Assembly: GCF_047238305.1 (NCBI RefSeq)
Contig: NZ_JBDFMO010000001.1
Span: 3,286,001 to 3,350,000, forward strand
DNA: 64,000 nucleotides
Reading direction: 5' to 3'
Source: Ferdinandcohnia sp047238305
GTDB taxonomy: Bacteria; Bacillota; Bacilli; Bacillales; Bacillaceae_L
Position numbers and translations under genes: made by a program. The notes beneath the pieces were generated by a model. The model ran no database searches and was not told the DNA's origin. It worked only from the letters and a program-made list of their open reading frames with translations. How positions within the stretch are numbered: position 1 is the first letter of the stretch; every line of letters starts with the position of its first letter. Positions 51,939 through 61,630 of this stretch are shown in pieces.

Positions 51939-52385
51939 TTAATCCACCACAATATAACCGATCATTGGACCGTTACTATTTTTGTCAGAGTGATTTAAAC
52001 AAATAATGCGGTACATGCCTTCATCTTTAAAGTTCGCTTTGAGCGCGATTTCTTCGCCTTTTTTTACAGTTCCTTTAAGGTCTGTACCTTCGATATAGAA
52101 AGAGTGCTCATTGCCATTTACCCCGTAAATATTGAAGGTTACATCCTTACCCTGTGGAACATAGACCGTTCCTGGATTCCAGAAATAGGACTCAATTTCT
52201 TTGCCATCATCCATTTTAGATTTCAGTTCTCCAGTTGTGATATGTATCACAACATCGTTTTTTGCAGCCTGTGGAGCGATCGTAGGAATGATTTCAGGCT
52301 TCAGCCATATCCATCCTCCAATTATGACCACAGCAGCAACAAAAGCTGTAACAATCCAACTCCTTTTAATCACGATAAAATTCAT
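51939..52385 (-). CDS. Membrane-anchored cupredoxin
   Basis: A 148-residue single-copper protein outside the membrane, tethered by an N-terminal helix (WIVTAFVAAVVIIGGWIWL). The cupredoxin fold carries likely copper ligands His (NEHSF), Cys and His (CLNH) and Met (GPMIGYI), the plastocyanin/CoxII-like set. Probable electron carrier or copper handling factor. ATG 52385 follows GGAGGG; the TTG one codon upstream is less likely. Confidence 0.8.
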   Translation of the reverse strand: MNFIVIKRSWIVTAFVAAVVIIGGWIWLKPEIIPTIAPQAAKNDVVIHITTGELKSKMDDGKEIESYFWNPGTVYVPQGKDVTFNIYGVNGNEHSFYIEGTDLKGTVKKGEEIALKANFKDEGMYRIICLNHSDKNSNGPMIGYIVVD

Positions 52386-52560
52386 CAATCAACCCTCCTA
52401 AAAGTTTATCTCTTTATAATGTATGCTTGGACCACTATAAAACTTGTCTACTATTTTAATTTTTTAAAAATTCAAAAAGGATATTTGTGAAATTTGTAGA
52501 ATATAATAAATAACTTTGGTTTTGTACCTTTAAAAGATAGATTGAAAGGACTTGACATAA

Positions 52561-53673
52561 TTGAATCCAGTAATTGGTGAACTCGTATATTTCCTCGAAA
52601 GCAATTTATCAATCTTTTTAAAATCATGGAAAGATAAGACAGTGATGTCTGAGAATGATTTTCATAAGGACAAATTGATATTAAATGGATTAACTATGTT
52701 TGAAATGATCAAAAACTCATTACTTAATCCAATTGATGAAGAAAAGCTTAAGTCATTTGCCTATAAATTAGCTGAAGAGCGGGTAGAGGCGAATATTAAT
52801 ATTGGGGAATTTGTCTATAATGTAAACCTTGGAAGAACTGAAATCTTAAAATACATATATAGATCAAACATTGATCATGATCAATTGGACCCTATTTTTG
52901 AAGAGGTCAATCGGATATTTGACTTATTTTCCTATCATGCTGTTTCCAAATATACAGAAATGAAAGAAAAGATGCTTCAGGAAAAGATACAATACATAGA
53001 CCAGAGCCATCAGGAGCGCCTTACGATTTTAGGTCAAATGGCATCGACCTTTGTACATGAGTTCCGGAATCCACTTACAGCAGTAATTGGCTTTGTAAAA
53101 TTAATAGGGAATGAAAATCCAGACATCAAATATTTAGATATTATAAGTCATGAATTAAATCAATTAAACTATAAAATTTCGCAGTTTTTGCACGTTTCCA
53201 AAAAAGAATTAATTGAAAGCAATGATAATGAAGTATCATTACTCGATTTATTTACCGAAATTACAGAGTTTATTTATGCAAGTATTTTAGATAGTGAGGT
53301 AAAAGTTCATACTGATATTGAATCATGCATCCATATTACAGTTAATAAGGATGAAATCAGACAGGTCTTGCTAAATATTTTAATGAACTCCATTGATGCG
53401 TTAAAACAAAGGGATTACGACCGCAACATCTGGATTAATGGACATCATATCAATAACCAGATTGTTCTCTCGATTATAAATAATGGACCTGCTATTCCAA
53501 AGGAATCTTTGGCTACCATTTTTGAACCATTTTATACAACAAAGGAATTTGGAACAGGGATAGGCCTTTTCGTATGTAAAAAAATTATTGAAAAACATGG
53601 TGGCACGATTGGATGTACCTCCAATTCAAATATGACTGAATTTAAAATTGTTTTACCCGTATATGAACAGTAA
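52561..53673 (+). CDS. Soluble sensor histidine kinase, sporulation-kinase-like
   Basis: A 370-residue kinase without membrane segments. Residues 1-135 are a helical sensor domain like those of RsbR/KinA-type globin-fold sensors (KSFAYKLAEERVEANINIGEFVYNVNLGRTEIL). The phosphorylated His166 is in FVHEFRNPLTAVIGF, the H-box form of Spo0F-phosphorylating kinases. The ATPase domain shows NILMNSIDAL, GPAIP and GTGIGLFVCKKI. No response regulator is adjacent, which fits an orphan sporulation kinase. TTG start; AAAGGA ten bases upstream. Confidence 0.8.
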   Translation: MNPVIGELVYFLESNLSIFLKSWKDKTVMSENDFHKDKLILNGLTMFEMIKNSLLNPIDEEKLKSFAYKLAEERVEANINIGEFVYNVNLGRTEILKYIYRSNIDHDQLDPIFEEVNRIFDLFSYHAVSKYTEMKEKMLQEKIQYIDQSHQERLTILGQMASTFVHEFRNPLTAVIGFVKLIGNENPDIKYLDIISHELNQLNYKISQFLHVSKKELIESNDNEVSLLDLFTEITEFIYASILDSEVKVHTDIESCIHITVNKDEIRQVLLNILMNSIDALKQRDYDRNIWINGHHINNQIVLSIINNGPAIPKESLATIFEPFYTTKEFGTGIGLFVCKKIIEKHGGTIGCTSNSNMTEFKIVLPVYEQ

Positions 53674-53699
53674 ACTCGGCAATTAACCGGGTTTTTTTT
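53673..53699 (+). terminator. Terminator of the kinase gene
   Basis: AACTCGG/CCGGGTT (one G-U) stem, 7-base loop, seven T's. Confidence 0.85.
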
Positions 53700-53721
53700 A
53701 TGTCTTACTAACTGAATCGTG

Positions 53722-53727
53722 TATAAT
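53722..53727 (+). promoter_or_regulatory. -10 box of topB
   Basis: Perfect TATAAT 27 bases before the topB start, located just after the kinase terminator; no clear -35. Confidence 0.4.
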
Positions 53728-53753
53728 AGATAGGGTGAATTGGAGGAATTAAA

Positions 53754-55925
53754 ATGAAATCACTTGTACTTGCAGAAAAACCTTCTGTTGGAAGAGACAT
53801 TGCCCGAGTATTGAACTGTCATAAGAAGGGCAACGGCTTTTTTGAAGGGGATAAATATATCGTAACATGGGCCCTTGGCCATCTTGTCACATTAGCAGAC
53901 CCTGAAAAATATGGAGACCACTTTAAAACATGGAAACTAGAGGATCTACCGATCATTCCCAATCCAATAAGCCTGGTTATCATTAAACAAACTGGCAAAC
54001 AATATAGTGTCGTAAAAACGCAAATGCATCGTAAAGATGTTAATGAAATTATTATCGCAACAGATGCAGGTCGTGAAGGAGAACTTGTTGCGAGGTGGAT
54101 TATTGAAAAATCAAACACCCGAAAGCCAATTAAACGATTATGGATTTCATCTGTTACGGATAAAGCAATTAAACAAGGATTTGCTACTTTAAAAAACGGG
54201 AAAGAATATGAGAATCTATATTCATCCGCTGTTGCACGTGCTGAAGCCGATTGGTTGGTTGGAATTAATGCAACAAGAGCATTAACTACAAAATTTAATG
54301 CGCAGCTTTCATGTGGAAGAGTCCAGACTCCGACCTTAGCGATTATCGCAAAACGTGAGGAAGAAATTAAGAATTTTAAACCAATCCCTTATTATGAAGT
54401 AATAGCAACAACTGACGGCTTAACACTAAAGTGGCAACATGAAAAAACGAAGGAACAGCGAATTTTTAAAAAGGAAATTTCGTCATCAATTGTTCGTTCT
54501 CTTCAGGGGCAGGATGCGAAAATTATCGATGTTCAAATTTCACAGAAGAAAAGCTATGCGCCGCAGCTTTATGATCTAACCGAGCTACAACGTGATGCAA
54601 ATAAACGGTTCGGTTTTTCAGCAAAGGAGACCTTAAATGTTCTCCAAAAGCTATATGAACAACATAAGCTGGTCACATATCCACGTACTGATTCAAAATA
54701 TCTTTCAACAGATATTATTGATACATTAAAGGATCGTATTGAAGGCTGCATGGTGCAACTTTATACTAAGCTTGGTTCAAAGATCTTAAAAAATGGAATT
54801 AAGACAAACAAATCGTTTGTAGACAATAGCAAGGTGACAGATCACCATGCCATTATCCCAACTGAGGAGCGTCCAAATCTACAAGCGTTTTCTGCGAAAG
54901 AAGAAAAGCTTTATGACTTGATCGTCAAGCGGTTTTTAGCTGTTTTTCTTCCACCATATACCTATGAACAAAAAAACGTTCAAGCACGTATAGGGAAGGA
55001 ACTTTTCGTTGCAAAAGGGATCACGGTCACATCATTAGGGTGGAAAGAGGTCATCACTTCAATTGATGAGAATGAGGAGGATGGTCAAATTCCAGCATCC
55101 GTTCAACCAGGCAAATCCCTTAATGTTCTTGCGTTGAAGGAGATTGAAAAAGAAACTCAGCCACCAAAGCCATTCAATGAAGGTAGCTTACTTTCTGCTA
55201 TGGAAAATCCAGCAAAATATATGGCGGGGGAAAGCAAGGATTTAATTGAAACAATCGGCAAAACAGGTGGACTAGGTACGGTGGCAACACGTGCGGATAT
55301 TATTGATAAGTTATTTAATACCTTTTTAATTGAAAAAAGAGGGCAAGATATCCACATCACCAATAAGGGTAAACAGTTATTAGAGCTAGTTCCAGACGAC
55401 TTGAAATCTCCGGTGTTATCAGCGGAGTGGGAGCAAAAGCTTGAACAAATTGCTAGAGGTCGTTTGAAAAAGAATGCGTTCATCTCGGATATTAAGCAAT
55501 ACACAAAAGAAGTAGTTTCAGATATCAAATCAAGCGACTCAAAGTTCAAGCATGACAATATTACAGGTGCAAAATGTCGAGAATGTGGAAAGTTGATGCT
55601 TGAAGTTAATGGAAAAAAAGGAAAAATGCTTGTCTGTCAGGATCGTGAATGTGGCCACCGTAAAAACATCGCCAAACTGACAAACGCTAGATGCCCGAAC
55701 TGTCATAAAAAGTTGGAATTGCGTGGAGAAGGGGAAGGACAATTATTCGTTTGTAAATGTGGTCACCGAGAAAAACTATCCGCCTTCAACGAACGTCGCA
55801 AAAAGAATCAAGCAGGAAAACTATCAAAAAGAGAAGTATCCAATTACATGAAAAAACAACAAAAAGAAGAACCAATCAACACAGCCTTAGCAGACGCCCT
55901 CGCCAAACTAAAGCTAGATAAATAG
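53754..55925 (+). CDS. topB: DNA topoisomerase III
   Basis: Type IA topoisomerase of 723 residues, relaxing and decatenating DNA. N-terminal Toprim domain (LVLAEKPSVGRDIA; acidic IIATDAGREGEL), active-site Tyr in LVTYPRTDSKYLS, the HHAIIPT segment, and a C-terminal zinc-ribbon region with CRECGK, CQDRECGH and CPNCHK. Length and order are normal for Firmicute TopB. Confidence 0.93.
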   Translation: MKSLVLAEKPSVGRDIARVLNCHKKGNGFFEGDKYIVTWALGHLVTLADPEKYGDHFKTWKLEDLPIIPNPISLVIIKQTGKQYSVVKTQMHRKDVNEIIIATDAGREGELVARWIIEKSNTRKPIKRLWISSVTDKAIKQGFATLKNGKEYENLYSSAVARAEADWLVGINATRALTTKFNAQLSCGRVQTPTLAIIAKREEEIKNFKPIPYYEVIATTDGLTLKWQHEKTKEQRIFKKEISSSIVRSLQGQDAKIIDVQISQKKSYAPQLYDLTELQRDANKRFGFSAKETLNVLQKLYEQHKLVTYPRTDSKYLSTDIIDTLKDRIEGCMVQLYTKLGSKILKNGIKTNKSFVDNSKVTDHHAIIPTEERPNLQAFSAKEEKLYDLIVKRFLAVFLPPYTYEQKNVQARIGKELFVAKGITVTSLGWKEVITSIDENEEDGQIPASVQPGKSLNVLALKEIEKETQPPKPFNEGSLLSAMENPAKYMAGESKDLIETIGKTGGLGTVATRADIIDKLFNTFLIEKRGQDIHITNKGKQLLELVPDDLKSPVLSAEWEQKLEQIARGRLKKNAFISDIKQYTKEVVSDIKSSDSKFKHDNITGAKCRECGKLMLEVNGKKGKMLVCQDRECGHRKNIAKLTNARCPNCHKKLELRGEGEGQLFVCKCGHREKLSAFNERRKKNQAGKLSKREVSNYMKKQQKEEPINTALADALAKLKLDK

Positions 55926-55939
55926 AGGCACGGAGCCAT

Positions 55940-55962
55940 GGGGACGGTTCCTGTGGTTCCAG
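55940..55962. repeat. REP-like dispersed element, copy 2
   Basis: GACGGTTCCTGTGGTT (55943-55958) shares CCTGTGGTT with the copy at 20741-20749, where the preceding heptamer is the exact reverse complement (AACCGTC). Lies right after topB. Confidence 0.4.
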
Positions 55963-56035
55963 CGGACCAGATTTAAACAAAACGTTATAAATTACTGGTT
56001 TTTGTTGATGGAGCTGAACAGTTCAATAAAAAAAT

Positions 56036-56070
56036 AATGGTCAATCTCCTTAGGGGATTGACCATTTTTA
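56036..56070. terminator. Terminator downstream of topB
   Basis: AATGGTCAATC pairs with GATTGACCATT, loop TCCTTAGGG region, followed by TTTTATTT on the plus strand. Confidence 0.8.
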
Positions 56071-56144
56071 TTTGTATGAAGCAGGTAGATTTAGTGTAGA
56101 AGTAGAAGTTAGTAATAGTCAAATTTATCGTTAGGAGTATACTT

Positions 56145-57026
56145 ATGAGAACTGAACAGGAAATGATGGATTTAATTTTAAGGATTGCTAGGAATGATGA
56201 ACGGATTCGTGCGGTTTATATGAATGGTTCCAGAACAAACAAAAATGTTCCGAAAGACATTTTTCAAGATTACGACATTGTATATGTGGTAACGGATACT
56301 GAATCCTTTATAAAGGATGAGGGCTGGATACGTATTTTTGGTGAATTAATCATGCTACAAGAACCGGATAAAAATAATCAATCATGGGGTCATCAAGTAG
56401 ATGTTTATCCATCCTATGGTTATTTAATGCTTTTCAAAGATGGAAATCGAATTGATCTACACATTGAAACGAAAGTGAATATGCTTGGTGAATACGGTAG
56501 TGACAAACTTACCGTTCCGTTATTGGATAAAGATCATATTTTACCATCAATTTCTGCACCAACAGATATTGACTATCACGTTAAAAAACCTACTGAATCA
56601 GCTTACTTAAGCAGTTGTAATAATTTTTGGTGGTGTTTGCAAAATGTAGCAAAAGGAATCTGGCGTGACGAATTACCATACGCGAAACAAATGTTTGAAC
56701 ATGTTATTAGGCCGCATTTGGATGAAATGGTATCATGGTGGATAGGATGTGATACTAATTTCCAAGTGTCAGTAGGAAAGATGGGGAAGTATTTTAAACA
56801 ACATCTTCCTAATTCTTATTGGCAGCAGTACGAAAGAACCTATTCGGATCATCATTATGATAATTTCTGGGATTCAATATTTGTCACTAGTGATTTATTT
56901 AGAAGACTTGCAAAAGAAGTTGCTGAAAACTTATCATTTACATATTCAAGTGAGGATGATTGGAACATGACTGCCTATTTAAAACATGTGAAAGATTTAC
57001 CAAAGGATGCAAAGAAGATATATTAA
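56145..57026 (+). CDS. aadK: Aminoglycoside 6-adenylyltransferase, AadK type
   Basis: Nucleotidyltransferase of 293 residues that adenylylates streptomycin in the chromosomal AadK of B. subtilis. The N-terminal nucleotidyltransferase motif is MNGSRTN followed by QDYDIVYVV (catalytic Asp pair), and the third Asp lies in HQVDVYPSYG. C-terminal helical half (WWCLQNVAKGIWRDELPYAKQM, RRLAKE) matches the family. No mobile elements nearby, so this looks like an intrinsic gene. Activity on drugs is inferred from family only. Confidence 0.85.
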   Translation: MRTEQEMMDLILRIARNDERIRAVYMNGSRTNKNVPKDIFQDYDIVYVVTDTESFIKDEGWIRIFGELIMLQEPDKNNQSWGHQVDVYPSYGYLMLFKDGNRIDLHIETKVNMLGEYGSDKLTVPLLDKDHILPSISAPTDIDYHVKKPTESAYLSSCNNFWWCLQNVAKGIWRDELPYAKQMFEHVIRPHLDEMVSWWIGCDTNFQVSVGKMGKYFKQHLPNSYWQQYERTYSDHHYDNFWDSIFVTSDLFRRLAKEVAENLSFTYSSEDDWNMTAYLKHVKDLPKDAKKIY

Positions 57027-57106
57027 TTTAATTTAAACAACAACGATATGGATCCCATTTATAGCATATATATTTGGTAATGAACAAAAGTTGAGGTATT
57101 TAAAAT

Positions 57107-59461
57107 ATGGAAAAGAATGCCGAAATTAGGTATCAGCTAGTAGAGAAGAAGGCCGCTCAGTATTTTCAAGTGCTATATAAAGATGTCAAGGAAGAGAGTT
57201 ATTTAACAACCCTCATAAAAGACATTAATTCCTGGAAGATGCATCATATTTATCGTTCGCTATTTCCTTTTGGGACGAAGGCGAAGAAAAAGACTCATAC
57301 ACAAGATTATGAAAGTTATATAAAATGGCTAAATTACACAGGAAAATTAGATCAATACTTAGATCGAAGTATTTCCTATATTTTTATGAGGGACTTGGGA
57401 AAAGACCTTACGTCCACAGATACACAAGCAAGGATCCAAAACGTCGTTACCAGTTTAAAAGATCAATTGATTCAAACGACATCTAATGATAAAAATGATG
57501 ATTTAACTCTTTTTAGTATAACTGGGTTGTACAGGTGGGGCCAAAAAGAGGGCATAGAGTTGACCATTATTTGGTTAATCGATAAGTTGAAAATTGTATC
57601 AAGGAATTTACCAGAGGGAATGGATGGTACACATGCAAGAAGGAAGTTACTTAAAATCATCGCAGGAGTTGTCATCAATGAAATGGAAGAAATGGAATCA
57701 AACCTCTCAGTAGATGATCGCTCAAAAAAACTTGATACCGCTATCCGATTAGGTTATGCCTACGGTCTTACTTATCCTTTTATTGATGATCTTTTGGATG
57801 CCAAGGTTTTGTCAGATGTAGAGAAAAAGAGATACTCTAATATAATCCGCACCTCACTGTTAACTGGTGCAGTAGCACCATTAGGTGAATGGAAAGGAAA
57901 AAATAAGGAATTACTAGAATTTATTCATTCAGAACTTACTGATGCCTTTCACTACATTAAGAACCAGCAGTCCAAAGAAACCTTACACTCTTTTTTTGAA
58001 CAATCTTATGTGTTTTTTCATTCCCAAGAAGATGATCGAAAGAAAGATCTTTCAAATGAAACTTACACAAATGAAGATTTATATATTCCCATTATGATTA
58101 AATCCTCTTCTTCACGATTGATTGTTCGTTCTCTACTTCGTGCTCCCAAAGATGAAGATATTGAGGAGCGGGTTTTCTATTATGGAATCTATAATCAGCT
58201 TGCAGATGATTTTGCAGATATGTTTTCAGATATGGAGGAGGGTGCGGTAACCCCGTATACCTATTATTTAAAATACCACAAGCAGCGAAATGATTTAGTG
58301 AATCCATTTGCATTATATTGGGCTGTGATTTCTTATTTAATCCATAGTGTATATCGATCCGATTCAAAAGCAATCGAAATCATATTAGATCGAGCGATTA
58401 ATGGATTAAAACGTTTCAAAAAGAGGGTCGGAAGTAAGGTCTATGAAGAGGTAATGGAGACATTTGCTGTAGGTAATTCAACCTTTACTCCGTTAATTCA
58501 AAAAATGGTGCGAAAAGCAGATGATGTTGATTTCTTTGATAAACTCTTGCGTGATCATATGGTCACCAATTTGAAAAATGAACAAAAAGAGCAGGAAAAT
58601 TTTTCTGAGTTGATTGATGAGGTCCGTACAAAGATAAATGACCATTTGAACTTAAATAAAATAGATTCTTCATCGATAATTAATGCCGCAAATTACAGTC
58701 TCAATGGAGACGGTAAAAGATTGAGGCCTATCGTCGCCTGGATGATGGGTGTGAAGGAATATGGATTAGCTGAAAAAGCTATTTTCCCACTTTTGAAATC
58801 AATCGAGTACATGCATACTGCTTCTTTAATCTATGACGATCTTCCCTCCCAGGATAATGCTTCCTTTCGGAGAGGTCAACCAACTGTCCATCAGTCCTAC
58901 AACACAGCTGTAGCGGAATTAACTGGCCTTTTTCTAACGCAAAGAGCGGTAGTTGAGCAAGCCTCTCTCATTCATTTTGATACGCAGGGAGTGCTTAAGT
59001 TAATTCAATACTCGGCTGAGAGTACGATGGATATGTGTAAAGGGCAAGCGATGGATTTAGAGTCAAGAGGAAAACAATTATCGCTTGAACAGCTCAATCA
59101 ATTGTGCTTTTTAAAAACTGGGAAGGGATTTGAGGCCGCACTTATCATGCCTTCTATTCTTGCAAATGTGGATGAAATTCAGATTGAAGCTTTAAAAAGA
59201 TTTGCATATCATGGAGGTATTGCTTTTCAAATCAAAGATGATTTATTAGATGTAGAAGGGACCGTAGACTTACTCGGAAAATCGGTTGGTAAAGATGAGG
59301 AAAACAATCATTCAACGTTTGTCTCGATTCTTGGAGTGGAAGCTGCAAAAAAAGAAATGTGGAAACATTATTGTCTCGCAATGGAAGCATTGCAAGAAAT
59401 TCAACTTAAAAGCACTTTTTTAAAACAACTATTGAATTATTTTGTGCAAAGAGATCGCTAA
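57107..59461 (+). CDS. Two-domain isoprenoid synthase (class I-like + polyprenyl synthase)
   Basis: A 784-residue protein with two halves. The C-terminal half (about 505-784) is a clear trans-prenyltransferase: GDGKRLRP, first Asp-rich motif DDLPSQD (577-583), RRGQPTVH, and second motif DDLLD (711-715). The N-terminal half is helical and unassigned, but also has two Asp-rich motifs with class I spacing: DDLLD (227-231, in LTYPFIDDLLD) and DDFADMFSD (367-375, in NQLADDFAD). The domain order equals that of fungal terpene cyclase-prenyltransferase chimeras. It may make a polyprenyl diphosphate and cyclise or transfer it. Cytoplasmic, monocistronic. Product unknown. Confidence 0.8.
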   Translation: MEKNAEIRYQLVEKKAAQYFQVLYKDVKEESYLTTLIKDINSWKMHHIYRSLFPFGTKAKKKTHTQDYESYIKWLNYTGKLDQYLDRSISYIFMRDLGKDLTSTDTQARIQNVVTSLKDQLIQTTSNDKNDDLTLFSITGLYRWGQKEGIELTIIWLIDKLKIVSRNLPEGMDGTHARRKLLKIIAGVVINEMEEMESNLSVDDRSKKLDTAIRLGYAYGLTYPFIDDLLDAKVLSDVEKKRYSNIIRTSLLTGAVAPLGEWKGKNKELLEFIHSELTDAFHYIKNQQSKETLHSFFEQSYVFFHSQEDDRKKDLSNETYTNEDLYIPIMIKSSSSRLIVRSLLRAPKDEDIEERVFYYGIYNQLADDFADMFSDMEEGAVTPYTYYLKYHKQRNDLVNPFALYWAVISYLIHSVYRSDSKAIEIILDRAINGLKRFKKRVGSKVYEEVMETFAVGNSTFTPLIQKMVRKADDVDFFDKLLRDHMVTNLKNEQKEQENFSELIDEVRTKINDHLNLNKIDSSSIINAANYSLNGDGKRLRPIVAWMMGVKEYGLAEKAIFPLLKSIEYMHTASLIYDDLPSQDNASFRRGQPTVHQSYNTAVAELTGLFLTQRAVVEQASLIHFDTQGVLKLIQYSAESTMDMCKGQAMDLESRGKQLSLEQLNQLCFLKTGKGFEAALIMPSILANVDEIQIEALKRFAYHGGIAFQIKDDLLDVEGTVDLLGKSVGKDEENNHSTFVSILGVEAAKKEMWKHYCLAMEALQEIQLKSTFLKQLLNYFVQRDR

Positions 59462-59465
59462 AGGA

Positions 59466-59502
59466 ATGCCTGTCCCTTATATCTAGGGCGGGTATTTTTT
59501 TA
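59466..59502 (+). terminator. Terminator of the isoprenoid synthase gene
   Basis: ATGCCTGTCCCT pairs with AGGGCGGGTAT (one bulge, G-U pairs) followed by seven T's. Confidence 0.8.
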
Positions 59503-59609
59503 ATTCTGTTGAATATCTAGGTAAAAGCACATTTCGGAGGTACAAGTTGAAAGGCATAAGCCTACCGAATAGGATGATAGTAGCCTATGAATAAGGAGAG
59601 ATTTATAAA

Positions 59610-60107
59610 ATGTATTATTACGATCCTAACACTTTAATGGCGTCATCACTACCATACTACTCAGATTTTGATTATTATAACGAGTATGAAAGACAAATGG
59701 GTTCATTCATGCCACCATTCGGAGGAGGTTCTATGATGCCTCCTTTTGGACCACCAAGCCAAGGACCAGGAGGAGTCCCACCTTTTGGACCACCAAATCA
59801 AGGACCTGGAGGTGGTCCGCCATTTGGAACACCTGGTCAAGGACAGGGAGTAGGGGCACCGACAGCACCGCCACCATCTTTTGTTCCACAGCAATCCCAA
59901 CAAGCACAGCAGTTTGCAGTCGATCCAGGTAGTATTAGAGGATGTTTGTTTAGATATACCTATGTCTGGTTGAAAGGTCGAGAGCAATTCTGGTTCTATC
60001 CAACATTTGTTGGTAGAAGATCTGTCTCCGGTTATAGATGGAATGGTTTTCGATGGATGTATTTCGGAATTAGCCTAAGACAAATCCAATCTTTTACGTG
60101 TGTTTAA
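59610..60107 (+). CDS. Pro/Gly repeat protein with conserved aromatic C-terminus
   Basis: A 165-residue protein. Residues 30-90 are imperfect PPFGPPxQGPGG repeats (collagen-like but not GXY). Residues 110-165 form a Trp/Tyr/Arg-rich domain (CLFRYTYVWLKGREQFWFYPTFVGRRSVSGYRWNGFRWMYFGISLRQI) with conserved-looking Cys at both ends (GCLF and FTC). Probably a spore surface or envelope protein of Bacillaceae; the repeat length may vary between strains. AAGGAGAG before the ATG. Confidence 0.65.
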   Translation: MYYYDPNTLMASSLPYYSDFDYYNEYERQMGSFMPPFGGGSMMPPFGPPSQGPGGVPPFGPPNQGPGGGPPFGTPGQGQGVGAPTAPPPSFVPQQSQQAQQFAVDPGSIRGCLFRYTYVWLKGREQFWFYPTFVGRRSVSGYRWNGFRWMYFGISLRQIQSFTCV

Positions 60108-60276
60108 TGTAAAAATTATTCTCCAAGAGAAAAATTCACCTGACTAAGATTAACCACTCTAACAAAAGCAAAAGGAGAGTGCAGGACGATTAAACTATTT
60201 AATATAACAATGAATTCAAAAAAAAACGCAATAATAGATCCTATTTCGTATTTTCATGTTCAACACTCCTTGTACT

Positions 60277-60717
60277 TTAAATTAATATTTTCACCATCAC
60301 AATATGTGGACCAATAGGTGGGTAATCGAAGACCTCTCCAGATGGTCTAAAGCCCAACTTTTCATAATATTTCTGAACACTCGTTCTACCCAGGCACCAT
60401 AAAAGCTCCGTACCCTTTTCCTTTAGAATACTTTCTGCGAAATTAACCACCTCTCGTCCAGCACCTAGCTTTCGATACTCCCCAAGAGTCGCCATAGCTC
60501 TAAGGCGATATTGATTTCTACTTGGAAAATCTTCGTTTGATACGGCACAAAAGGAAGCAATGCTAATTAATTTTCCTTCATAAAAGGCTCCCACATGAAA
60601 TCCGCCTTCTTGATGATCAGTATCATACATGCAGGCTTCCATTGGCTGGTGAGGACGGAGTATGCTATGTCTTAAATCATAAGTCATTTCTGGGGCAATT
60701 TGTTTCACCACTAACAT
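60277..60717 (-). CDS. GNAT family N-acetyltransferase
   Basis: A 146-residue GNAT protein: LISIASFCAVSNE, acetyl-CoA loop RAMATLGEYRKLGAGREVV, and a C-terminal YYEKLGFRPSG. Substrate unknown. GGAGG precedes the ATG. Downstream (60218-60249) an A run plus a weak AATAG/CTATT stem could terminate it. Confidence 0.83.
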   Translation of the reverse strand: MLVVKQIAPEMTYDLRHSILRPHQPMEACMYDTDHQEGGFHVGAFYEGKLISIASFCAVSNEDFPSRNQYRLRAMATLGEYRKLGAGREVVNFAESILKEKGTELLWCLGRTSVQKYYEKLGFRPSGEVFDYPPIGPHIVMVKILI

Positions 60718-60874
60718 GATTTTCCTCCATTTTAAAAACTATTTATATAATAATTCTATTGTTAATTTTGATTTCCTTCATACCTTTTGAAAGGAATAAA
60801 AAGGAATTTATCAAAATTTGTAGAATGTAGGTTTTATGGTATAGATTTTGCTGAATTTCTGGAGGTAAAAATAA

Positions 60875-61630
60875 ATGACATTTGAAATACTCAAAAACAA
60901 TAAGAAAAGTTGGGACAAAGTCGCACAACATTTTAATGGGAAGGATGCCCTTCCAAGTTACGGTCCTTTTACACAAACAGAGGAAGAGTTAAGGCTGTTT
61001 GAAGACCTAACAAATAAAAAAATATTGGATATCGGTTGTGGAAGTGGACATTCCTTACGATACATGGCGGAAAATGGAGCGAGTGAACTATGGGGAATAG
61101 ATTTGTCACAGAATCAAATTGAAACCGCGAAAGAAACACTAAAGGGAATGAATCCTAATTTGTATTGTGCACCAATGGAGAAAGATATTAACCTTCCAAA
61201 GGAAGACTTTGATTTTGTTTATTCTATTTATGCGATTGGTTGGACAATGGATTTACCTGCAACCTTTAAGCTGATCCATTCTTATTTGAATTCAGGTGGA
61301 TCTTTCATTTTCAGTTGGGATCATCCATTATATCCTCATCTTAAAAGTGAAAATGGGCAAATATTTCTTGAAGGTTCCTATCAGAATGAAGGAACGGTTA
61401 CATACGATAATTTCAAGGGGGAAGAAGCACCAATGGTCATTCCAACGCGAAAAATGAGTACATATATAAATGAACTGATAACAGTGGGGTTTACAATTGA
61501 AAAAGTAATTGAAAGTGATGTATCAGAGTCATTTGATTCAATCGAAGATGAGGGTTCAGACCGTTATTATTCGTTATCCAAAGCTCGTAAATTTCCAACA
61601 ACAATGATTATCAAGGCTCGAAAGCAATAA
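60875..61630 (+). CDS. Class I SAM-dependent methyltransferase
   Basis: A 251-residue methyltransferase with motif I ILDIGCGSGHSLRYMA, the acidic GIDLSQNQIE, and motif IV FDFVYSIYAIGW. Resembles small-molecule methyltransferases next to HAD and MBL genes. GGAGGT before the ATG. Its stop codon shares the last base with the next start (TAATG), so it heads a coupled operon of four genes. Confidence 0.85.
   Translation: MTFEILKNNKKSWDKVAQHFNGKDALPSYGPFTQTEEELRLFEDLTNKKILDIGCGSGHSLRYMAENGASELWGIDLSQNQIETAKETLKGMNPNLYCAPMEKDINLPKEDFDFVYSIYAIGWTMDLPATFKLIHSYLNSGGSFIFSWDHPLYPHLKSENGQIFLEGSYQNEGTVTYDNFKGEEAPMVIPTRKMSTYINELITVGFTIEKVIESDVSESFDSIEDEGSDRYYSLSKARKFPTTMIIKARKQ

Noticed and set aside
56145..57026. 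aadK as a horizontally acquired resistance gene
   Set aside because: Base composition looks like its neighbours, no transposase or integrase is near, and AadK is intrinsic in Bacillus.
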